Below, piece after piece: positions 9,658-24,200 of a stretch of 64,000 bases of DNA. The DNA comes from Antedon mediterranea (Eukaryota; Echinodermata; Crinoidea; Comatulida; Antedonidae). A program made the translations under genes and the position numbers. The DNA lies in contig NC_092672.1 of the NCBI RefSeq assembly GCF_964355755.1, positions 32,114,501-32,178,500 of the forward strand, written 5' to 3'. Every line of letters starts with the position of its first letter. Positions within the stretch are counted from its first letter, which is position 1. Below the pieces are notes generated by a model. That model did no database searches. It was given only the letters and a program-made list of their open reading frames with translations, and was not told the DNA's origin.

Positions 9658-12037
9658 GAGCAATCCTTAAATTAAAGGCCAAAAAACTAGTTTCATATTT
9701 TACCAGATAAAATAGTTTTTTTAAGAAAATGGTCATTCATTAAACATACCAATTGCATGGTCACAGTTCTGTTGTGCACCCCATAGATAGATAGAAACTA
9801 CAGTACACTCTCCTTGGATTACAGTACTTTTGAATAAGTGATGTCGTCCAAAGCATTAAAAATAGCGCCACCTAAAATAAAGTATGTTACTCCTAAAAAG
9901 TTGTCTACCGCCCACTATCGGTAGTTTTATCAATTTCCTTCCTTTCTGAACCACTCCCTTTGTTAATCTCAGCTAACTTGACGATGTTTCGGTGGCGTAT
10001 TTTTCTAGTATTGGATAACTTATAAATATCTCAAATTATCTGTTTTGTGTTTTGCTTTACTACCAAGGAGTATATACATATTTTCTAACATTGGGTTTAT
10101 AATCATCTTTCCTTCGAAAATGGCGAGAAAACTTGGAAAATAAAAGGTCTCATATATATCGCCAATCATTATCCATTTTAGCGGCGTCCATGTTTTTAGT
10201 TTTAGCCATACAATGTGATAGGCTTGGTGAGATAGCAGAGAGACGTGTTGTTACAAGATATGGAACGGTACATAGTCTGCCACGTCGACAATTCTGAGCT
10301 CATATCGTGGAAATTATACAGAATTTATAAACACTATTTCTCATGGGATTATTTTATTATCACATATCAGAAAAAATGAAAATACAAGCCTCAAATATTT
10401 ATTAAAAAGAATGAATATAAGTTATTACTCGTAACCCGTTATTACTATACCACTACCTAATTCATGACGGCTTAAATGATATTATTGTGGTTAGATTTGC
10501 CAAATTAACCCTGTGGAAATACTATTGCACTTTTAACGATTGGAAAATACGAAATGACGATTTATTACTCATTTACTGTACTTAAGTGCGCAGGATATTA
10601 ACTGTAAACACTGGACTTAAATTGTGTCTGAAAAACTTTAGCTAGGCCTAGGTGTACGATATACAGTATTTTCCTGTTTGTGTCGCCAATATAAAATATT
10701 TGAATCAAAATTCAAAAAGTATATTAAAGATAGTACAGTAATAATATTGTTTGATATAGTTATTTTAGTTATCTGCACTTAGCGGATATGTAACTACTTT
10801 TGAAATACTGTTTTATATATTGAAATAATATAATGTTTTCCGTCTAGAATTAGCAGACTCTTTTCAGAATCTATTTTGTGTGTTTTTTGTTTGTTAATCT
10901 AAGAGCAATGCTGTTGTGCCTGAGTGATGCTGTAATGTTCGTGCCAAGACACATTTATACAGTAAATTACAATTTACTGGTATTCGACCGTAACGCAATC
11001 AAGTCATCGAAATTAATGGCGGACAGTTGTTTACTACAACTCTCTATTGTTTTTAAAATACCGGTTAAAATGTACAGTATCGGTGTTTTGTTGTAGGCTA
11101 TGCTAGGTATTTCACGGCTTTTTCTGTACAATACTGTAACATCTAACATTGCTATAATGTTATAGGCAACTATCCTCTATGATTTTAATTGTAAACACAC
11201 AAAACATTATCTAATTTTAGGCATACTGTATATGAAATGCCGGTTGTAAACAGCGCGTGAGAGGAAGAAGAGGCGATGAATGTAAACCAGGTGCGCATTC
11301 TAATTTGCATAACTACTGAGCGGGAGAGAATGCATAACAACTCCATTTCTGTATTAGGTGGTCTTTCCGATTTACCAGGTGGCCTTACGGTATTACATGT
11401 TTAAACAATAAGTCAAATAACAAAAGTATCCTGTTTTAGCTAAAAACGACATTTTGACCGAGATCTAAATTAGTAGTAGGACCGATCAATGGTTTCATTG
11501 CCACTGGCCATCTTTAAATATTAATTATTAAAAGGGCCCACGCAACGTGTATATAGCAGCTACAACAAGGCTATTAAAATTTATTATACTGTGTTGTTAA
11601 AACCGTTATAAAAAAGAGGCGCTTAATGTCGACCCTTTAATTGAGTCTTTTACTAGGCCTATATTTAAAACATATGTAATCTTCATCTATTATAAAATTG
11701 TATGTTGTATGGTTGACAATATTTTCCTGAACACAATAATAATAATACAGTAATAATTAATTATCATACATATTTAATATAAATAGAACATTGTTCTATC
11801 AAAACACCGAGTAAAACAACTTGAAATTTGAATATAAAAAAATATTATTGATAATGTAACACATGAATGAATATAATATATTATACATTATAAAAAAAAT
11901 ATATAAGTAAAAATAATGACAATGATATTTTCCCAGCATGCATGTTGTTGCAAAGCCTGTTTAGTTCCCTGTTTTTGTATAGTTCGACCTCGCTTCTTGT
12001 GTGTGTGTGTATTATACCGCGAAAATGTTCATATAGC
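9658..12037. other. intergenic DNA between SF3B4 and SPEN
   Basis: I find no coding exon here. The stretch is AT-rich with scattered TACAGTA/TACTGTA motifs, an octamer-like ATTTGCAT at about 11303 and a short GT run near 12000. The right end probably contains the SPEN promoter and 5' UTR. Confidence 0.6.
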
Positions 12038-12053
12038 CCAATCAATGACGTCA
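12038..12053 (+). promoter_or_regulatory. CCAAT box adjoining a full CRE upstream of SPEN
   Basis: CCAAT at 12038-12042 is followed at 12046-12053 by the palindromic cAMP-response element TGACGTCA, about 160 nt before the SPEN start codon. Adjacent NF-Y and CREB/ATF sites are a common promoter arrangement. The site may lie in the promoter or 5' UTR, as the transcription start is unknown. Confidence 0.5.
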
Positions 12054-12212
12054 GGCTATACAGCAGCACACACAAAACACACACCAGAGTTCTATTGCAT
12101 GCTACGAATGGTACACTACACGGATAATTGAACGACAAGCAATGTTGCTAGGAATTTAGGCTGTTTTACTTGATTAATACTGTCTTTATGAGCAGTCTAA
12201 CATATCGCCGCA

Positions 12213-15200
12213 ATGGTGCGGGAAACCAGACATCTTTGGGTTGGAAATTTACCGGATAATATACGAGAAGAAAAGGTGAAAGAACAATTTAAAAGGTGAG
12301 TATGGTGGGGAGAAATCTCTAACGGGAGCTACGCTGTAGGCTAGATCGTGTGATGGAATACGGCGATCCACGCTGCCTGAGCTGCCTACTCTTTGCATGC
12401 ATAGATAGTACGCGATATCATGAAGTTGTATTTGTTGATTTCGCCGTCGACGTTTTGAAAACGACTTGCTAAATTTTTATTACATTAATCAAAATTCAAG
12501 AACGCTTGGAATTATTTATGAATGTATTCTTTATATATTTTATTAAAAGGAATTTTCGTATCGAAAAAACTATGCGAAAGATAAGCAATAATAAATTGAT
12601 GTTGGAGTTTTAAAAATACATTCTTAAATTTTAATCTTAAACTTATTTTTTGTTTTTTCACTCAATCAATCACTAACATACACAGGCTGCAGGTCTAGTA
12701 ATAGCAGCCTATATCAAGATAATTGTTCTTGTTAAACGTGATTTATACCTTGGCATCTTATCTTAGGCTAGGCCTAGCCTAGATTTATTTTATAGATTGT
12801 ACTGCAATTATTTTACAGTCGCTCGCAAATGATTAGTAGTACTATTAGTAGGTTAGGCAGATTTTATTTTAATAAATGAAAAAAAAAATGTTTCAGCTCA
12901 TCATATTTTCTACTTAAAAATGCGATACTGTAGATACAAAATGTGTGACTTAATTATTTATAAAGTTCACCAAATCATACAAATGATTTGGTAAAAAAAC
13001 ATTTGAGAAAAAGACGTTCAATTATGGATATTATTTTATAATCTTTGATTTAGAAAAGATTTATATTCCAAATGCTTTGATTCACTCACTTTTATTTGTT
13101 TTTTTATGGGTTTTTTTTTTTTATAGATTTTTCAGTGTTTAGCAATTGACCACTCTACATGCATCTTTTTAGGGATAAAAACAGTTTGTTTAAATGAGAC
13201 TGTAGGTACAATAGAACTAGTTCTATTTTGCTACTGACCACTTTGACCATTCAAGTACACACCATCCATTTACTAACAAGCTGAACATCTACAATCCATT
13301 ACTATAGATAGGTGGTTACAACCATTAGCTCTGTTAAAATGTTATTAGTAGTAACACATTGCCGGTATCATGTAATGGATAATCCATTAACATGTTCATC
13401 GGCAAATGCTTTTATTTTTCAAATATTGTTTCACTTGTCAATTGATAATGTTCATAAACTTTAAAAGAAATGTTTCAGACAATTCTATAATTAGATTTAA
13501 CTACAGTGTATCAGTAAACTGAATAAAGTAAAAACAAATTTTAACTATAACTTGATCTTTAAATTAAAAAATATTAATTTTTTGAAGTCTTTTAGAACTT
13601 CTATATATACTACAATATGTCTTAAACTGAACAGCAATGTAATTTTTTAATTAAAATATATTATTTTAATGAATTATTTAAAAAAACAAAAATATACAAT
13701 AAGTACTTTTTTCTTTAATAACAGGAAATAATTTCGCCAGTGTAGCATAGCAAAAAGCTATACAAAACAACCTTTTTGCTACAGATTTTTAAATTTGTGT
13801 AGCAAAAATACAATACAAAACTATGTTTCTCGACTCAAAAATCAGTTTGATTAGCAATATTGCTAAACAAATTTTAAAAATGAAATTTTTCCCGGTTAAT
13901 ATTATTTATTAACAATTTATAATATTATTTTTTAAATATTTTAAACTATTGTCTTCAAATATTTTTAATATTAATTACTTGATCTACTACTGTATAGTAC
14001 TGTTTTCCCTATAGAATGGTTATTACATAATAAAACATTAACAATCAAATATATTTATAATTTGTACTTTAAATGTTCAGAATAATAAGTATGAAATATT
14101 TTATACCTTAAAAATACAGAGTACTGTGCAGAATTGATAGTACTTATTGAGAATTTACAAATGAAAACACATTTACAATTTATCGTTCGGTAAATCCTAT
14201 GCTCTTCCTTTGATTATAATTTACATAATTACAATCTGGATTTAATCAATAATTTGCATAAATTCATGATTTATTATCTAATAAGTTATCCCATTTTTGA
14301 CAACAGCACTTGATAAAGATTAAGACATATATAATTTATGTTCTTATTTTTCCACAAACACAATTTAGAGAATTATATTTCAAGGTAATGTTGTTTACCA
14401 ATTTCCAATCAAGAGAAAGAAAAAATTGGATGCGTTTTTCTAATTTAACAGAAATAATGACCTGTAAGTAATTGTGAATAATGGTGAATACTACATTCAT
14501 TAGTGACCGATATGATTCATTTTCATGGCTTCTGCACTTGCATTGGCTAATTAGGTTTAATAAGAATTCACTTCAGTTTTTTTTTATAGTTAATGTTTGG
14601 AGTGGTCAGTTTTGTCCAGGGTAGTCCAACTCTGACCCATCAAGTACTGCAATGTAATTAGTGAATAAGGCTAACAGCATACAAAGACAATCATCAAATG
14701 AATATGGGTGTTGTAGTCATGTCTACAAAATTGCTTCTATTGTCTAGTTCACTAATAAATACACTATGGTTTTAAATCTAATTATTGTATTGTTATTGTC
14801 ACTTGGCAAGCCAATTTAAAAAAAAACACATTTTTACTGACTAGTTTTATTTTTAATAGCCAAAATGATCACACCTGTACTGTACAGTCTTTGTATCCAG
14901 TTGTAGTGTACTTAGTATGATTTATGATGTAAAACAAATTTATGATTTAAAAAATATAAAATAATATCTAATATATAATCTAAATATAATCTAATATTAA
15001 AGCATAACAAAATGCATACAATCCTCAGTTGTATTTATTCTGTAAAGTAACTGTTGAATTGGATTGTGTTTTTTTGCAAAATTAATAATGTAACTTTGAA
15101 TTTATTCGTAGTTTACGCAACGCATTATTACTATACCAATCTTTTTCCTGTTAAAAATTCAGTACTGTAAATACAGGTACTGATATAACTGTACAGTAGT

Positions 15201-18200
15201 TATAATCATATTCAAACAACAATCTTCCCCAGCAGCACTGTATTTTACAGTATACAGTGTTAACCTTTGCCTAATTGTACAGTTAGGAAATATATTATTA
15301 CAAAAGATACAGGTACCTTTATTTTCAAACAATTTAAAATTTGTTTTTATCAAGGTTAACTTAATAGCAATATAAAATAATACATGACATTTAAGGGTAT
15401 GTTCAGACTCACAGAGTTACGGTGGAGTTATGTAAGCGGCGTACATATTTTTGTGTCTGAACCATGCCGCGGATTAGCGTTAGGAAGCTGTTACTCCGCG
15501 CCAGTGGCGTTAATAACTCTAGCGGGAGAGGGTAGATTTCATAACGCTAATCCAGTGATGCATCAGTGATTTTAACCTTAACCAATGAAAATACACGACC
15601 ACGATTAGCAGACAGCAACTACATACCCGTACCCTATGATACGACAGTGAATTAGCTATGTCAAATGTATTTTCACGTTCAGATTTTAAAAAACAGTAAA
15701 GTTGGCGTCAGTAATATGATATTTTTATAAATTAAATCAATCAGATAATTGTCCATGTAACAATTGCGTTTTAAATTATTTTGAATTAAAATGCAATTCT
15801 ACAAGTAGTAAGAACAAATCAGTATATTTGAAGGTAAATATTATATAAATAAAAATAAAAAAACAATGTAAACGATGTAAACTTTCATGCATTGTCATTA
15901 ATGTATACATATAGTTCTATCTGCTTTGACCTGATCAGAGTGTTTTAAACGCAAGGCATTGGAATGTTGATCGTTGTGTCTGAACACCTTGGCTTTTAAC
16001 GCCATGGATTACCGTACGCCTTGGCTAGATAACTCCACCGTAACTCCGTGAGTCTGAACATACCCCAAGACATTTTTTGGCCACAATTTTCGTTTATTAC
16101 AGTACAATTTACAATCAATTTAAAATTGGTTTATCAGGGCCAACATTAATAATGAAATGACTTTTTTGGAAAAAATAATGTAACTTTCAACATAATTTTC
16201 ATTTACTGATACATAAAAATAACTGTAAATGTAAAGTACTTTGGAGATTGCAGTAAATATTTGTTAGTTGCCTTTGCAGACTTACATTTAAGGTAATCTG
16301 TGACAATAATATCATTCATCCTGTTTTAAATTTAATTTAATTAATTCAATGTCCATCGAAAAATTTGTCACATGTACAGTATATTAGTAATATCACGAGT
16401 AGCCCTATGACGTGAGCATATTGCAATTCAAAACAAGTTTCTGTTTAAAATAAAAAAGCACAAAATTGTAATTTCGACAACTTGTTTAATAGTGAGCATT
16501 GTTGCTGTATTTAGCCATCTCTATTCTTTGCTTGTACAGTATTTTAAAGCTAGTATTAGTGATGTGTTTTAAGAAAAGAATGTTTTGTATATTTTTACTG
16601 ATTTTTATTAATTGTTTAGATACTGAGTAAAAACCTTGTACTAAACAGCATCAATATATCCTTCCTGCATATATGGAAACTATTTATTTTAAATTGACAA
16701 GTTAAAAGATTATGAGAAATTTAGACCTTGCATTAATTTTAACAAACAATATGCAATATAATATAATTATTTCAAATTCTAATTTTTAGTCTATTTCGTG
16801 CCTAGCTTACCTGGATAAACCGACAATAGCCCTTTCTCCTCGAAGAGCGAGATATACCACGAAAAGTAGAAATTTTTAATATCATTATCAATGAAATGTC
16901 ATTGACATAATAACAAACATCTACGACAAAAAGCCAATTCAATATTGTTGCATTCGTCCTTTCTGCTTCGTAAATATTAACAGAAAAAATTGATACTTGC
17001 ATAATATAACTATTGATTGTAGATAATTTTCTAAACTTTAATTGCATTTGCAAACCTTGACATTTTCGCAAGTCGGAATGATTACTTTCTTACTGTTGAT
17101 TTTATTTTCTAGATCGAAACAAATAAATTAATGAAACATTAAGCTGTTTAATTCAATTCAATAATTCAATTAAATTTCTTTATTGACAATGATGCCATCG
17201 AGGGATCCGCTTAAGTTCAATATTAATAAAAATTGAAAACAAAATTTGTTGTTTATTATAAAATTAAAAATCTTCAGTCAGGGCTTGATTTTTTTACTAG
17301 CCCAGTATACTGTACAATGGCTAGTAGTAAAAACTGCACCGGGCTAGCATATTCTGACAAAACAGTCAAAGTAAATCAACTTTTTTGTTAAATTCAATTA
17401 GAAAAACTAAATTCCAAGGATGCCTATAGTGAACAAAAGGGGCCCAACAAAAGTATGGTATTAGTAGTACAGTACTGTAGTACAGTAGTGTTCAAGAATA
17501 TAATTTGGCAAACTATCAATGACTGGGTCGCTAGCAAAATGGCATACAGTACCAGCGAGAATTACTGCCCCTTTTTGGATGCGACGGATGCGTCGAGTGT
17601 CCGTCCAATTTGCATCCACGACGCGTCCATTCATAAACTAAACCAATGATTTGGACGCGCTTTCGTCGGGCGGGCCGTGACCTCGCTACCTGAGTCTGTT
17701 TTTGTTATTGTTCACGACCGTATTCATATTCAAATTACATCGGAAAACTAAGCCTGACTGTTGAGCAGGGTCGGCTGTATTGGTGTTTGTTTATAAAATA
17801 CTTTCATATTCACAAACAATATAATTAAAAAATAAATAAAGTTAGCCTACGACTTGTGTGTGTTGTGTTTATTTCCATCTGCCGAATAATTCGTCCAAAA
17901 AGCCAGTTTCGTGTGAAACTGTGTCTATATCCATCGCTAGCCCGCCGTGTGATCTAGCCGGCCGGTTCACTGTCTAGCACGTACACCACCGCCTGAGATC
18001 GGCCTGGCGTACTCGATCAATAATCATCGTCATGATACAGTATATTTTGTTCATATGAATCATTTTATGGAAGAATATTTTTTTAATAACGAAGCCTCTA
18101 TTTCATGTTGAATTATTGATATGATCATAGAGAAATAAGTTATATTTAAATGAAATATGATGAGTTAAAACTGTGGAAGAAGGCTCAACAAAATCATGTA

Positions 18201-21200
18201 GCCTACAGTATGTACTGTACACTGTCGATTTATATCTCCATGGTCGTCATAGCGCGCAACAAAGAGCACGTGATATTTTTCTACTCCATCCCAGCAAAAT
18301 TGCAACCATGTTCTACCGCTGCTGAAAAGCGGGTTGATGACCCTGTTGATGACGTACAGTACAACACTAGGCATTCTGTGTACGCTTTGCTTATAAATAT
18401 TAAGAAATATTTTTTTTACGCTATAATGATGTTCCTCTCTGATCATGTTAAGATTACAGTGTTTGTATAATTGTAATAATGACTGTAATAATATTTTTTT
18501 AGTTAATGTTATTTTGTACCAATTTTGGGGTCTAAGCATAGAGATATTATAGTGAAGTTCACTATAATATCTCTATGCTTAGACCCCAAAATTGGTACAA
18601 AAAAACAAGGGCGGGTGTTAGAATTTGATACACTGAATAGAAAAAGACAATAGGATACGGAACAACACAAAGGCATTAAGGCTTGGTACAAAAGCGATTT
18701 AAAACAAAAAAGCCAAGGGCGGGTGCTAGAATTTAATATAATGAATAAAAATAGGTTGAGGATATTATATAGTGTTAAAAAACTACATGTACTGCACCAT
18801 TTTTGTCCATTACAATGTGTCGATTTTTTAATTAGTATATAAAATTCATTGCTTCGCTCGGACAGCGAAAGCAAACTATTTTTCACACACTCGGGTCGCC
18901 GAACGGTCGAGTTAGGTAAATATGCTATCACGTGGTTTTACTGCATGGCAGGCACACATGGTTTCAGCACTGCATTTCCCGCAAGTCTCGTTCGGCGGTT
19001 TCTTTTTAGGCGGCGTGCCAAAGAAGTTTTTTGACATTCGATACTCACAATTCATTGCTTCGCTCGGACAGCGAAAGCAACATATTTTCACACACTCGGG
19101 TCTAGTCGCCGAACGTTCGAGTTTGGTAAATATGCTATCACGTGGTTTTACTGCATGGCACGCACACGTGGTTTCAGCACTGCATTTCCCGCAAGTCTCG
19201 TTCAGCGGTTTCTTTTTAGGCGGCGTGCCAAAGAAGTTTTTTGACATCCGATAATAGTTTTACTCACAAAAAATCAGTCTTTCTTGCCCATATAGTAAGC
19301 TGTAGTACTAATGAACTGGTATCTATACGCACTTATTCATTAATTCGTTTTTTAGAGGTTTTTTTTTTGCATGTTATTAACTACTGTAGTATAAAATACA
19401 TTTCGTTTGATACTGGTTTTCACGGGTTTAGAAAACATCGTACAGAATATAACTGTAGTACAGTAACAATGCGGAGCTTTTGTTTACGTTAACACCGGCG
19501 AACAATGGCGTGGTTAGCTCCCGGTTAGCTCAAACACAAAGGACGTTGGTCTAAGGTCAAATCACGTCAGACGCGTCGATATAATGGACGCGAGGTGGAC
19601 GTGTCATGGACGTATTCATGCCGCGTCCGAATTGGGCAGTAATTCTCGCTGGTACTGTATGGGCTAGTGAAATATATAGTTACAGTAACTAGCCCAGTAG
19701 GCTAGTTAGTATATTTACCAACAAAAACAAAATTGGAGCCCTGTCAGTGGTTGGTATAATATTAATTTTGTTTAAATTATTAGTTTTAAACATTACTGAT
19801 ATGACCCATCTAAACATGTATCATAAATAATTGTTTAATGAAATCAACCAATCATTTTTTCGTATTAATATCATTAATAATTTATTATGAAATAAGTCAA
19901 TTTTTTGGTTGGTGATATTTACTTGTGAATGATATAGAATAGTAACTGTAAAGTGTAATTATAAATTAAGTAATAAATGTTAATTTTTTGGTTGATGATA
20001 TTTGTTGAATGAAATGTAAAAATAGAGGGCGCTATGTTTTTACAATAAAATAACCCAAACATAGAGGGCATTATTATTTAACTTTGAACAAAGAATAACT
20101 TTTTTTTTCTTCTTTCGGCCATCTGTGCCATTTTTATACAACAGCAGCTGCTTTAAGCTTTTCTATGCTTAGTGTTAAAGTTGTTGCAGTCGGCCGATTT
20201 GAATCGTAGTCGTTCGCCCGTTCTCCTCGTCTAGCAGATCAATTTTTAGTCAAGCATCACTTGCAAAACGTTAACAACTTTTCGTAAAACAGATGATGAA
20301 TTAATGCTATATCTTTATATTATCACAAGAATACATTCATTCATATTAAACTGTTCTGTACGATGCGAGATATACAAGAAACAATTATTGCAATATTTAA
20401 AAAAATAAAAAATTTGAAAGACGAAAAAAAAAGAATTTTATAATATTAAATATTTAGTGTAAAAAAACATTAATATTCCCATTATTCAAACTTCATGTTA
20501 AGATTACAAATTTACAATGTAAATTATCAAAAACACATGAAACACTCGCAGAAATGAGAACCTACCGTACGGTAGTCGTGCAGGGATGAAATTGACATGA
20601 AACTGCATTTGATTGAATTTCTATGCTGATTTCGAAACTGTATGATAGCCAGCTACAGTATAGTAAGTTGTACAGTAATATAGTCACTGTTGGCTGTAGC
20701 TATATAAGACCAAACAATACTGTATGTATGCAGTATCTAACACAATTTATAACATATTTTGACAAACAGCCAAAGTAAATCAACTTAATTAGATGTTTTA
20801 TTGTGTGTAAAAGCTCTGTCTACACTGTTTATATGTGATGTTCCTATATTATAGACATGATGATATCACTACCATATTTGGGAATATCACTTCCATATTT
20901 GAGTACGTCACACTTTTTTTTGTAGAATTCTAAAATTCAGTCTTACTCTTAGTCAATTTAATGCTGTGAATCCAAAACACATTTTTTTTAAATTTCTGTT
21001 AGTTAATTTTCTTATTGCCACATTCCCACACAAAGTATGTAAATGTCACTCATCTGAATTTTGATGATTTACGCATTGGACATAAAAAAGAACATATGTT
21101 GTCTGTGTTTAAATTTATAAAATTGTTTACTGTTTTGGTTCTGCTTGAGTCCCTATGGTTTAGCTACCCTGAAAAAACAGTATCATTGAGGAACATTGGA

Positions 21201-24200
21201 TGTGACATTGGCTGGTATTTCTATTATACTTACACCCTCTGTTTTGTACATTAATTGATGCAATGACCTTTACAATTCTTGTGGTTAAACATACTATACA
21301 TTTCTATTGACTGAAAACAATTATATTTTCAATATTGAAAATAAAAAGAGGGTGTAACAACATCATGTGTATGAGTTCAATGTCAAAATAACAGAATACA
21401 TTTGGTTAAGTTGTTTCTCTATACATACACCCACTGCAGATTATTTTCTTAACACTGCAGTTTGAATAAGATTTTTATTTTTAACATGTATGTATTCAAC
21501 ACAATAGGGGTATTGATAAACTTCGCAAACCCCGGAAACCTAAAAAAACTCCGATTGAACAAACATAAATTTGATTGAATCAGTTGCGGGGTTTAGTAAT
21601 ACAGGTTTGCATGGTTTAGCATTACCCATAGAATAGCTTATACTTCAGAACATGAACATTCATTAAATGATTAGAAGAAAGTATGCTTTCAAACTAAAGC
21701 TCTGTGTACAGTACACTATCAAACTTACTTTATGTGACAAAATAATATAATGTGCCAATCTATGGACACAATGATGTCATACAGTATCACTACCATATTT
21801 GGGCATATCACACTTTTTTGTCACATACACTTTCATGGTGTAGACAGAGCTTAAGCTCAGGTACTGTAGTGATGCGTTTATTAGCCAATGAAATCCTACG
21901 ACTATAACTGGGCTCGAACCAATGACTATAACAGGGCTCGAACCAATGACTATAACTGGGCTCGAACCAATGACTATAACTGGGCTCGAACCAATGACTA
22001 TAACTGGGCTCGAACCAATGACTATAACTGGGCTCGAACAAATGACTATAACTGAGCTCGAACCAATTACTATAACTGAGCTCGAACCAATGACTATAAC
22101 TGGGCTCGAACCAATGACTATAACTGGGCTCGAACCAATGACTATAACTGGGCTCGAACCAATGACTATAACTGGGCTCGAACCAATGACTATAACTGGG
22201 CTCGAACCAATGACTATAACTGAGCTCGAACAAATGACCCTGTAATTGATAAGCAATATAGTGGCCACAGTGCCATTAACTCTGTTCATAAATTAAATTT
22301 TAAATTTTAATGGGTAATTAATTGAACGTATAAATGCCACACCCGTAGAGTTGATTATTACAACACAAAGCATCGTCGTTGCCAATTTACTTCTCGCCCA
22401 TTAGCTACTAATTTGCATATGTTGTGTCATCATTTGTTTACATAGTTAAATCAAATCCAATATTAAATTCATACAATTTTAGAAAATCTGATTTATTTTC
22501 ATATGCAAATAAATCTGTTAAAAAAATCTGTCACATATTTTTAGAATAAAATCTAAAATTTAGATGATTAATAATAATATTAAATTAAAACTGAAAAAAA
22601 AATTAAATATACAGTAACTACTGTAGCCTACAATTTTGCTAATAAAATATAGGCCAGGAAAATCAGTTTTAACTAAAACAGGAAGACCTTATTCATTCCA
22701 AGATGGCTACAAACAATACAAATTGCCACTTAAGTTAAAGTATATTCAGCAAAATTTAGCATTTAAAAAAAAAGGTATCTTTTATCTTGGATTGAATTTT
22801 GATACAAATATCTAGATAGAATATTTCAGATTAAAAAATGCAGAGGTTGCACACCACAAACACTTTTGTTTCTAATCATTAAAAACAGCCATCATGGAAA
22901 ATAAAAGTATTCAAGTTAGTATTTCATATTTGTGCAATAATTTTCTCTGTCTTCTGTTAGACTGCTTATGGCAGGCCAAGGTCGATTTGTAATGAAATAT
23001 GCCATAGAGATGATGGCCTGATGTTATTCAGAGCTGATGTTATTCAGAGCTGATGTTGAAGATTTTGAATAAATGCATGAATTAAGGCTAGGGAATGATG
23101 TGTATTTTCTAATAGGCAATTTAAATTAGTTTTGTTACCATAGGGATAGTGTGAATTCTCCACTGCATTTATTTGGCTGCGATGCTCACTATATCATTAA
23201 CAATGTAAAAATCTCCTGGGTTGGTTAGATGCAATTTTGTTGCAATTTTATTTACTTCCCTTTTTTACCTCGATTCGTCCAGGGGCGTTGCATTAAAGGG
23301 CGTTGCCTACTAGACTACAGTAAATTTATTTCGTGCCTGCTTTACCTGGATAAACCAAATTTCTGATAGAACATACATAACTCATCCAGGTCAGATGTTT
23401 TACCCTACTCTGATGTATTGTACTTGTATGTACTGATGAATTAAACAAAAATTCTTGTGTAGGCACAAACTCACGACCTTCGGGTCACTAGTCTGACCTC
23501 TATATTTTTATTCCAAAAGGGCAAGAACCACAAATATAGTTGCCATATTATTGTTTAAGCGCAGTGAAGTTTTTAGAATTTTAAATATATTATTAATAGG
23601 CAATAATAACATAGTGAACAATTTCAAAATGCCACTACTGAAAAAAAAGACACTGAATAAACTCACTGAATTTACTCTGTTTTACTGTAATTTAGCCAAT
23701 TATTAAATTGTTCCCCTTGAAAATTGGACAAGGGTGGGGTCAGTTTAGAATTAATCACACTTCCTAGAAAGGAGTGCAGCAGATTAATTGAGTTTTAACA
23801 CGTACATCAATTCTTCACAATTTGAGATGTAAAAACTATTGTATGCAAACATTTTATTTAAAACCTTGTATTTTACTGGTTCTTTTGTGTTTTATACTCA
23901 CTTAGTATCTACACCTTCAGCTCTTTATGATCTTAAGTACATTTTATCAACCTTTTTAAGAAAACCCTTCTTTTTAAACTTTCTAATTGTTCTTAATTTG
24001 GCGGAGTAAAATTCAACAAAAGAAACAATTCTTTAAACACTTTTTGGTCATTGTAGTCTATTGTGATCCACAAATAGACAATTTTTGTTCATGATGACTT
24101 GAACAAGAACTTTTCTTAGAAGTGAAATAAACATGTCCGACTGTACTATATTTGAAAGTGGTATTAATTGTGCAGTCGATCCTATTTTGTGCTATTATAT

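Larger units (their letters stand above)
17543..19661. mobile_element. 2.1-kb TIR element with internal hairpin and duplication
   Basis: Terminal repeats CATACAGTACCAGCGAGAAT...GCCC (17543-17570) recur inverted at about 19634-19661, followed on both inner sides by GC-rich ACGCGTC-type sequence. The flanks on each side contain ACTAGCCCAGTA and GGGCTAG, as if the element had landed in an older palindromic repeat (about 17278-19745). Inside are a 45-bp perfect hairpin and two tandem copies of a 206-bp segment. Short open frames exist on both strands but none resembles a transposase I know. Confidence 0.6.

Noticed and set aside
10878-11149. Overlapping ORFs of 60-72 codons on both strands in the SF3B4-SPEN gap
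   Set aside because: Length expected by chance, no domain or splice support.
18509-18931. 140-codon minus ORF across the hairpin region
   Set aside because: Its middle is the inverted repeat and the rest is low-complexity; no family resemblance.
21901-22236. CRISPR-like regular repeats
   Set aside because: Units are contiguous with no spacers, and the DNA is animal nuclear.
21777-22289. 170-codon minus frame and 107-codon plus frame of 8-residue repeats
   Set aside because: By-product of the 24-bp minisatellite, open in several frames, flanked by a MITE.
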